Assembly (NCBI GenBank): GCA_033297205.1
Contig: MU859105.1
Location: 1-64,000, forward strand
Reading direction: 5' to 3'
Source of the DNA: Pseudoneurospora amorphoporcata
Taxonomy: Eukaryota > Ascomycota > Sordariomycetes > Sordariales > Sordariaceae
Length of the DNA stretch: 64,000 nt
The notes beneath the pieces were generated by a model, which was not told the origin of the DNA, ran no database searches, and saw only the letters and a list, made by a program, of their open reading frames with translations. Numbering within the stretch: position 1 is the stretch's first letter; each line of letters starts with the position of its first letter. Positions 56,176 to 64,000 of this stretch are shown here, piece after piece. Position numbers and translations under genes: made by a program.

Positions 56176-58321
56176 GCTGGGCTTGTATGAATCGATTTGG
56201 TATCTTGATATCAATCTGAACAGGCGCCCAAGCTTCTATGCAATGTGGATTGCTGTGCTGATGGCGGGACGAATGCGATGCGTCGGCAGGCGTGACACAC
56301 TGTCCTGCGTCTCGGTGTCTCTTGCGCGGGTGGAGTACGGGCTTCTGCGGATGATGCAGTGGAAATGTCGATGACAGCGGCAGGTGGGGATGACAAAGAG
56401 TCGAGCGAGAGATGTGATCTCGGCGAAAACGTCTGGATGTCGATGTGGGAGCTTGTAAGTGTAGTTAGATCCCCAGGCTTGAACCAAGCGATAGACGTTC
56501 CCGGGCCCAACCAATATCGTGACGGGGGTGACTGTAGTGCGACCTGACCGTCACTACCGCCAAACAACCTTGATGGCGGGAATGAAGTGTGAGTGGAGGA
56601 CCAGGGCCCCTTTTAGTGCAGCTGCAGCTAGGACGACTGGAATTCGGTCCGCGGTGCCAGTGTGTCTGTAGCGTAGTGTGTATGCAGACGTGTAGCGCTC
56701 CGCCACTCAAGTCGCAAGAACGAACAGGTCTTACAGGCAAGACGAAGCAGTCGAGCAGGAAGGAGACAGAAGCGCTGGCAGGTTGACAAGTTGTTGTGTT
56801 CGTTGTTGCGGATTGGCTCGATCACTGGGCAACAAAAACTGAAGGACCTCGGGCTTCGAAATCCCAAAGGAAAATGTCCAGCAATGTCCAAAAAAATGTG
56901 CGAGATGCGAAACCAGGTGGCAGGTGACAGCGGGAAGAGATATTGCTGAGCAGCCAGTTTGGTAGGTGCGGTAGCAAGATGCAGCTTATCATAGTCGCGG
57001 GAAAGAAAGATGAAGGCAATGACGATTTTCTGGGTCGAGTGATGGCGCTCTGCCGTCAACGTCAAACTAAGGTAAGTATCGCTCTAGCAAGACTCCCTTG
57101 GACTCTTGCCCTCCGCCTTGTTAATGGGCACTACGATGGTCCCTTGGCCCGCTCCCACTTTCCACTTTGGATAGCCCGTGATGAGGGTGGCAGGTGAGTG
57201 GGTGGGTGACGGGCACCTCTCCTCAGACAAAGGTGAAAAGCTGGCTGGCGGTATCGGCCTCCCACACTTCCCATGTCGCTTGCAATTGTACCTCTCGGCG
57301 CCAAAACAACACACATGTAAGCATGCGATGCAGCTGCCACCCGCGCACGCCGTGATGCTAAGCGGGTTGAATTGTTGACTGTGCGCTGCGGGATTGGAAG
57401 ACGCTCTGCCGAGCCAAAGAGGTGTCCAACGGCATGCAGTTTGGCGGTGTCAACGGACTTCAGGGGTTCGATAGAGCTTCAAGGTATCGCTGGCTGTGGG
57501 GACCCTTCATGTCAGTAGCCCCACCGAGGTAACTTCTAAGCTTCTCCTCCCGATCCGTTGCACATGCCGTCCGTCGGTGATAAAAGGGCACTGGGCTAGA
57601 TCGAATTCCTCGACGTGTTTGTACTTCTTGAATTAACCATAGGCTGGAGCCATTTTCGCATTGGATCTGTCTCGGAAGGAAAGGCTAGCCCGCGATACTC
57701 GACAAGCGTGCGGACTGCGGTTGCACATCATAACCGGTCAACGGCCAATAACAGCCCAGCAACATAGTCGGAAAGTTGGATTGAATAACTTCTCACCTCG
57801 ACATGTACGGGCCTTCTTACTGCTATATAGTTGGTAGCCCAACCTTGTCATGATCAATCGTGATTCATCCGATCCTTAGGCATTGCCAGGTGTGTCTGTC
57901 AAAGTATGAATCGGATTTGCCCTGCGAAATCTGTATAGCGGCATGCCTCTGATTTGCTTCGTGGTGAGCTGGTGGTGTTCCAACCATCAGAACACTCGAT
58001 CTCCGCCTGGAAACTGCATCTGCATCGTATACCTTGCCTCACTCTGCTTGGTTGGTAAATGTCAATGGCTGACGCATGGAAGCGGCCATGGTGTTTCTCG
58101 GGTTCGGGGAGCAGTGGAGCGGTTGGTCGATACTGGTATTGTAGACGATTATGCCAGTCCTTAAATTCCTTGTTAAACCCAGTTTTAAGAAACCCGTCTG
58201 CGCCGCTAATAGATACAAAAAAACGCCTTCAGAAAACGCCACATTATGCCACAAGAACCTCTCCTTTCGTCGCGGACGATGGATATCAAACTCGGGGTAC
58301 TCGATCGTGTCGGCGAGGCGA
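56176..58321. other. Long 5' flank of gid4
   Basis: Both neighbours are on the minus strand, so these 2.1 kb are the gid4 promoter/leader plus the mago 3' flank. Open frames near 56628-57065 (minus) and 57943-58164 (plus) lack support. No gene is seen. Confidence 0.5.
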
Positions 58322-59111
58322 TTAGATGGGCTTGATCTTGAAGTGCAAGGCAATAAGACTGAACACCAGCGCCTTGAGGTCCTGGACGAGGTAGTAGAAG
58401 ACGCGCAGGCCTTCTGGGTCGGCCGAGTCCGTAACATCGTTGATCGATCCAATCTTGGCAGTCTATGTCCCGTGTTAGCTCTGAACATTTTGCAAAGATG
58501 TAGTCCATGACTGGCGGTCGCACCTCAAATGAAATGTGGTCGTTTCCGAGGCGGATCTCTAGCTCCTGCTTTCCGTCCTTGTTTTTGGTCGGCCATTTCT
58601 CATCGTCTTCCCTGTTGGCTTGTCAGCAGCTGGCCGCCTAGGTCGTGTGTATGGAAGGGGGATCAGGCTGTCGTACTTCATAATCTCGCTGTCCTTAATG
58701 ATGCGCTTGATCTCGTCGATGACCAGAGAGCTGACACACACTACAAGAGACCCCCGTCAGCATATGAATTTCCCGGCCGGCCCAATAGTGTTTCGTACTC
58801 TCTTTCCTGATCAGACTGTCGTTACGGTAGTTGGAGTTGTTGGCATATCGGGCAGTGGCACTACGTCCGTCGCCGAGAACGCGAAAGTCGAACTCTGTAT
58901 TCGTGACAGTTTAGCATCGTGGTCGTGCGAACGGGGGAGCTTGCGCCTCGAAGCGTCAATGGCTGAACACACCTAGGAACTCGTGGCCGAAGCGGCCCGA
59001 GTGGCCAGAGCTAAGTCTCTCGTTAGCAAATTGTCTTCCATCTGTAAATCGGAAGCCGTCGAGGTTTACATACTAGTAGCGCAGATAGAAGGGTTCGTTG
59101 GCGGCTGACAT
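58322..59111 (-). CDS. mago: Mago nashi, exon-junction complex core
   Basis: Six exons (complement of 59111-59074, 59010-58973, 58894-58799, 58740-58677, 58611-58524 and 58462-58322) encode 154 residues. Introns are 63, 78, 58, 65 and 61 nt. The product reads MSAANEPFYLRYYSGHSGRF at its start, then HEFLEFDFRVLGDGRSA, ANNSNYRNDSLIRKEMCVSS, LVIDEIKRIIKDSEIMKEDD and ALHFKIKPI at the very end, which is near identical to Mago proteins in general. Mago pairs with Y14 and locks eIF4A3 on mRNA upstream of exon junctions. Family length is about 146 residues. The first two exons are only 38 nt each. It is divergent from beta-COP. Confidence 0.97.
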
Positions 59112-59905
59112 GGCTGTTTGTTGCTTCCGTCAGTAGGCTTTGCAAGACAGAAGATCCAGCCCCCGGCTTGGTTCCCGTCGCTTTGGATGGGCACCTTGAA
59201 AGTCGCGCCTGCGCGGCCACGCTCCAGTGACATTGGCGGGGCACGCGGCCCCACATTTGACCCCAGCTTGGCCCAGGGGCATTGTCTGGGCTCCAGGCTG
59301 ACTTCGGGTTCACGAGCTTGTCTGGCAGCTGGTAGCGGACAGCGACACGTGATCAACCTACTTGTTATGACAGAACGGGCAGATGGCAGAGATGGAGGCT
59401 TGGTGAGAGCCGTGAGGGTGTCGGGTCCGTGCTCCCCAGTGTGGTGTTGCGGCCGGCCAGAATGCCACATCTCCCAGGGGCCATCTCTCGATATTATTGA
59501 CCGACCTACCTATCCACGCTGGCTCTTCGTTCCAGACATCAACAACAAAGCATAGGTGATGCACCGCTCCGTCACCTCGCCGGCGCACTCCAGACAACCC
59601 TTTCATTGCGCAGCCGTCTCTTGATTTCCGCCAACCACGATCCTGTCTCAGTTCAGGGAGGAAAGCACATCCAGCACGAGGCCAGCTCATCGTCACTGTT
59701 CAGGAGCTCGAGGCAGCCACCACTCGGTCCATCCATTTACTAGCACCGCCTAGGTGACCTACAACGGGGCAACACCAACTTCACCACACCCGCCCCTCTC
59801 TAATTCCGACCCCGACTCCTCTTCAGGACTCCCGGCCAGCTACTTTTACCAAAATCAATCTCAACTTTATAATCAAGACGGCCCGGCCGCCGCCAGCTTT
59901 CCAAC
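59112..59905. other. Divergent promoter between mago and beta-COP genes
   Basis: The 794 bp between the start codons carry both promoters. The beta-COP side (59715-59905) is C/A-rich leader sequence. No gene is seen. Confidence 0.6.
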
Positions 59906-62900
59906 ATGTCGTTCCTCGAAAATGCGTACAGCATGGTCAAGGACAATGCCGTCGATGGCACCCCAACCGTCCAGGAGCTCAAGACCCAGCTCGAGAAGGG
60001 CACCGACGAGTCCAAGATTGAGACAATGAAGCGCATTCTTACCATTATGCTCAATGGCGATCCTATGCCCCAATTGCTCATGCACATTATCCGATTCGTA
60101 ATGCCTTCTAAATCTAAGCCCCTGAAGAAGCTCCTATACTTCTACTACGAGATCTGTCCCAAGCTTGATGCCCAAGGGAAGCTCAAGCAGGAATTCATCC
60201 TAGTATGGTAAGGCACTCCATGTCCGTCTGGGCATGCTGGCCCTCAAGCTGACCAGTCATTGCCTCGCAGTAACGGCATCCGAAACGACTTGCAACACCC
60301 GAACGAGTACATCCGAGGTAATACTCTGCGCTTCCTCTGCAAGCTGCGGGAAGCCGAACTTCTCGAGCCTCTGCTCTCCTCGGCCCGCGGCTGTCTCGAA
60401 CATCGCCATGTCTATGTCCGAAAGAACGCCGTCTTTGCTATTGCCTCCATTCACCAACACTCCCCATCGCTTATTCCCGATGCTGCGGACTTGATCTCCG
60501 GATTCCTCGAAGGCGAAAGCGACCCAACTTGCAAGCGGAACGGTTTCGCTGCCCTTACCAGCATCGACCACGACAAGGCTCTTCTCTATCTGAGCACTGT
60601 TTTTGACGGTATTCCCAACGCAGATGAGCTTCTGCAGTTGGCCGAGTTGGAGTTTATCAGGAAAGATGCTGTTGTCAACACCCAGAACAAGGCGCGCTAC
60701 CTCCGTCTGATCTTTGACCTTCTGGAAGCTAGTGCCTCGACCGTTATCTACGAAGCCGCCTCCTCGTTGACGGCTCTCACCAACAACCCTGTCGCTGTCA
60801 AGGCTGCTGCCAGCAAGTTCATTGAGCTTGCGATCAAGGAGGCTGACAACAATGTCAAGCTTATCGTTCTGGACCGTGTTGATCAGCTTCGCCAAAAGAA
60901 CCCCGGCGTCCTGGACGACCTGACCATGGAGGTGTTGCGCGTTCTTTCCAGCACGGATATCGATGTGAGGAAGAAGGGTCTGGAGATCGCTCTGGAGATG
61001 GTCTCAAGCAAGAACGTGGAGGAAGTCGTTCTTTTGCTCAAGAAGGAGCTGTCCAAGACGGTTGACCAGGAGTACGAGAAGAACAACGAGTACCGCCAGC
61101 TTCTCATTCACTCCATCCATCAATGCGCCATCAAGTTCTCCGAGGTCGCCGCCAACGTCGTCGGGTTGCTCATGGATTTTATTGCCGATTTCAACAACAA
61201 CTCGGCTGTCGATGTTATTAACTTTGTTAAGGAGGTTGTCGAGAAGTTCCCTCAGCTCAGGCCAGCAATCATTGCGAGACTGGTAGAGACCCTAAGCGAG
61301 GTTCGCGCTGGCAAGATCTACCGCGGTATTCTCTGGATTATCGGCGAGTACTCGCTCGAGGAGAAGGATATCAGGGATGCTTGGAAGAGAATCCGGGCAA
61401 GCCTGGGTGAGATCCCCATCGTGGCATCCGAGCAACGGTTGTTGGATAACGTTGATGGTGATGCCGAGGAGAAGGAGAAGGAGCAGGTCAATGGCTCAAG
61501 GGCAGCGGCCACTGGCTCACGCAAGGTCCTTGCCGATGGCACATACGCTACCGAAACTGCTCTTACCAGCCAGTCTACTGCTGCCGCACGCCTAGAGGCT
61601 GTCAAGGCTTCGTCGAAGCCCCCTCTCAGACAACTTATTCTTGACGGTGACTACTACCTTGCCACTGTTCTCGCTTCGACACTTACCAAGCTTGTCATGC
61701 GTCATGCCGAGATCTCCTCGGAAGAAGCTCGCACCAATGCCCTCCGCGCTGAGGCTATGCTCATCATGATCTCCGTCATTCGTGTTGGCCAGTCACAGTT
61801 TGTCAAGGCTCCTATTGACGAGGATTCTGTGGATCGCATCATGAGCTGTGTCCGTTCCCTTGCCGAGTTCACTGCGCACAAGGAGTTGGAGACTGTTTAC
61901 CTTGAGGATACCAGGAAGGCGTTCAGGGCGATGGTCCAGGTTGAGGAGAAGAAGCGCGCGGCAAAGGAGGCCCACCAGAAGGCAAAGACGGCCACCCAGG
62001 TGGATGATGTGTGTCTCATCCGCCAGCTTTCCAAGAAGAACGCCACAGATGGGGCTGATAGTTTCGACGCCGATCTCGACCGTGCCACTGGCGGTGACAA
62101 CAGCGCGGGTGAGGACCTCTCTGGCAAGCTTAGCCGGGTTGTCCAGCTTACCGGTTTCTCTGACCCTGTCTATGCTGAGGCCTATGTCAAGGTTCACCAA
62201 TTCGACATTGTACTAGACGTACTACTTGTCAACCAGACAACCGAAACCCTCCAGAATCTTACCGTCGAGTTCGCGACTCTCGGCGACCTCAAGGTTGTGG
62301 AGAAGCCGACAAGCCAGAACCTCGGACCCCACGACTTCCACAATGTTCAGTGCACCATCAAGGTCTCCTCCACGGATACCGGTGTCATCTTTGGCAACGT
62401 CGTGTATGAGGGTGCCCACTCTACTGATACCCACGTGGTCATTTTGAACGACCTGCATGTTGATATAATGGATTACATTCAGCCGGCCACCTGCACCGAG
62501 ACCCAGTTCCGCACCATGTGGACCGAGTTTGAGTGGGAGAACAAGGTCAACATCAACAGCAAGGCGAAGAGCCTGCGTGAGTTCCTGGACCTGCTTATGG
62601 CATCGACAAATATGAACTGCTTGACGCCCGAGGCCAGTCTCAAGGGAGATTGCCAGTTCTTGAGCGCCAATCTTTACGCAAGAAGCGTTTTCGGTAAGTT
62701 TATGTTATCATTATCGATCTCTTTCAGAAACTGCATTGCTGACTTTCTCTCTCTTCACAGGCGAGGATGCCCTAGCAAACTTGAGCATCGAAAAGGAAGG
62801 CGAAGACGGTCCCATTACCGGCTTCTTGAGGATACGCAGCAGATCACAAGGGTTGGCCCTCAGCCTTGGCTCCCTCAAGGCACTCAACAAGATTGGTTCT

Positions 62901-62909
62901 GCCGCTTGA
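59906..62909 (+). CDS. sec26: Coatomer subunit beta (beta-COP, Sec26)
   Basis: Exons 59906-60207, 60271-62693 and 62761-62909 encode 957 residues; introns are 63 and 67 nt. Beta-COP is part of the COPI coat that moves vesicles from Golgi to ER and within the Golgi. An adaptin-like alpha-solenoid fills residues 1-530 (for example NGIRNDLQHPNEYIRGNTLR and HVYVRKNAVFAI). A charged linker (about 460-510 and 660-700) follows, then the coatomer C-terminal and appendage domains (VHQFDIVLDVLLVNQT, MWTEFEWENKV). The end after intron 2, GEDALANLSIEKE and ALSLGSLKALNKIG, matches beta-COP tails. Length is as in yeast (973) and human (953). A small 59-nt gap between intron 1 and a CTGAC branch fits a standard intron. 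Confidence 0.95.
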
Positions 62910-64000
62910 ACAGATTTTCTCTCCTTATAGATGAGATGAAAAAGATGATGTTTGGGGTGGTTGGGCGGGTTGTATAGCGATTAATTCCATCACTTGATAT
63001 TCTTTCCACCTTTACGTTTGTTCGGTTGTTGTTACGAGAATGTTTCCGTTACACATCATCTAGTCAGGGTCTATGTGGAAGAAAGCTTTTTGTCATTCCC
63101 TTTCCCTTTCTTTCCACTACTCCGAACGATCAAGAAGCAGTGGAAGGGTTTCTTTAACAAAACATAGGGTTCCTTACGGATGAGGAAGACAAAAGCAGAG
63201 AGGATGAACCCCAAAACAGGATGAGTTACGCAGACAAAAAAGATAAAGACAGATTCACTCACGAACTTCAAGCCTTCTGGAAACGGCTGGCCACAGTACA
63301 GTCATTGCAGTCATTGCAGTCATCAGTCGTCTTAGACAATCTTAAATCAGCATCCACATGAGGGTTGTGTTCTCATTCAAATCCAGTAACCCATCTGTTC
63401 ATCAACCGTTGATTCCGTCAACACCATTCCTTTTCCACCCGTATCCAACCCATCCATTCGTTCGTGTAATGATTATACAAAATGCCATATCCATCTCGAT
63501 GGGCAATTTCACCCTTTCTTATCCTATACAGATTAAATGATAGAGTGAACCGGTAGTAAGTACCAAATTATAAAGAAATATCAAGAATAAAGACGAAGAA
63601 AATGGGGTATAAGGTATCGTAAGCGTTTTCCAACCATTCCTCTTTTTCCGTTGAGTTGTTCCGCCATCAATCATGACATGTTAAAAAGAGCTGTGAAGCT
63701 GTTATTACCGTGATGGTTCTGTAGCGATGAGGTTGAAAGAATGAAATGGCGTAGACGAGCGTGTGCCATTTATTAGATTATAGATATTGTTGAGATCTCG
63801 AGCGAGATGTGGCTCATGGAGTGACCTATGAGGTATGGCCTCATCACGATATGAGGATTATGCTGCTGCCACGTTCTTTGGCGCCGGCGCCGTGTCGTGT
63901 GTCTCAATAAGTAAAAAGGGAGGACCAGACGGATGCCGGCCATTAAACCCATCATAACCTCCTCTACCGAGGCATCGTCTCAACCCGCCATAACTGTAAC
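62910..64000. other. 3' flank of beta-COP to window end
   Basis: No gene is supported in the last 1.1 kb. A 9-bp repeat CAGTCATTG occurs nearly three times around 63300-63324. The rest is AT-rich 3' flanking DNA. Confidence 0.55.

Noticed and set aside
57466..57476. GGTTCGA resembling a tRNA B box
   Set aside because: No matching A box, anticodon arm or acceptor stem could be folded around it.
63297..63325. Direct repeats considered as a CRISPR array
   Set aside because: The units are 9 bp, contiguous and without spacers, and the DNA is eukaryotic.

Overview
This window is nuclear DNA of a filamentous ascomycete, most likely a member of the Sordariales close to Neurospora or Sordaria. The reasons are short spliceosomal introns (mostly 52-140 nt, GT-AG with CTAAC/CTGAC branch sites), protein families and domain layouts typical of Sordariomycetes, abundant microsatellites and homopolymers, and long gene-free stretches. 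All functional names rest on reading protein motifs and exon joins by eye; no database was searched.

Left part (1-21.3 kb): a 1048-residue low-complexity protein with two C2HC zinc knuckles (minus), an annexin with a Pro/Gly/Gln/Tyr-rich tail (minus), a small secreted Ser/Thr-rich protein (plus), a 2-oxoglutarate/Fe(II) dioxygenase of the ethylene-forming-enzyme/IPNS type with a mitochondrial-looking leader (plus), and a DHA2-type MFS exporter (minus). Long spacers separate them. One spacer holds a weak candidate small gene downstream of two perfect TTGACGTCAA palindromes.

Middle part (21.3-38.4 kb): a gene-poor, AT-richer accessory region. It holds an orphan RRM protein (25.7-26.9 kb) surrounded by what look like decayed coding fragments, a Clr5-domain gene whose Gln-rich tail is interrupted by an in-frame TAG, and a secretory-pathway Ish1/Msc1 repeat protein (33.6-35.4 kb) with a CRE palindrome upstream.

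Right part (38.4-63 kb): a dense housekeeping block. In order: proteasome ATPase Rpt5 (-), a DUF4870/UPF0132 membrane protein (-), mitochondrial ribosomal protein uL10m/Mrpl11 (-), anthranilate phosphoribosyltransferase trp-4 (+) with a perfect cross-pathway-control site in its promoter, tRNA ligase Trl1 (-), an ankyrin protein (+), RNase P/MRP subunit Rpp40 (-) with two successive GC-AG introns, tRNA m2G10 methyltransferase Trm11 (+), GID E3 ligase receptor Gid4/Vid24 (-), exon-junction protein Mago nashi (-) with five introns, and beta-COP/Sec26 (+). Three enzymes or subunits of tRNA maturation (Trl1, Rpp40, Trm11) lie within 8 kb. No rRNA, tRNA, CRISPR or intact transposon was recognised.
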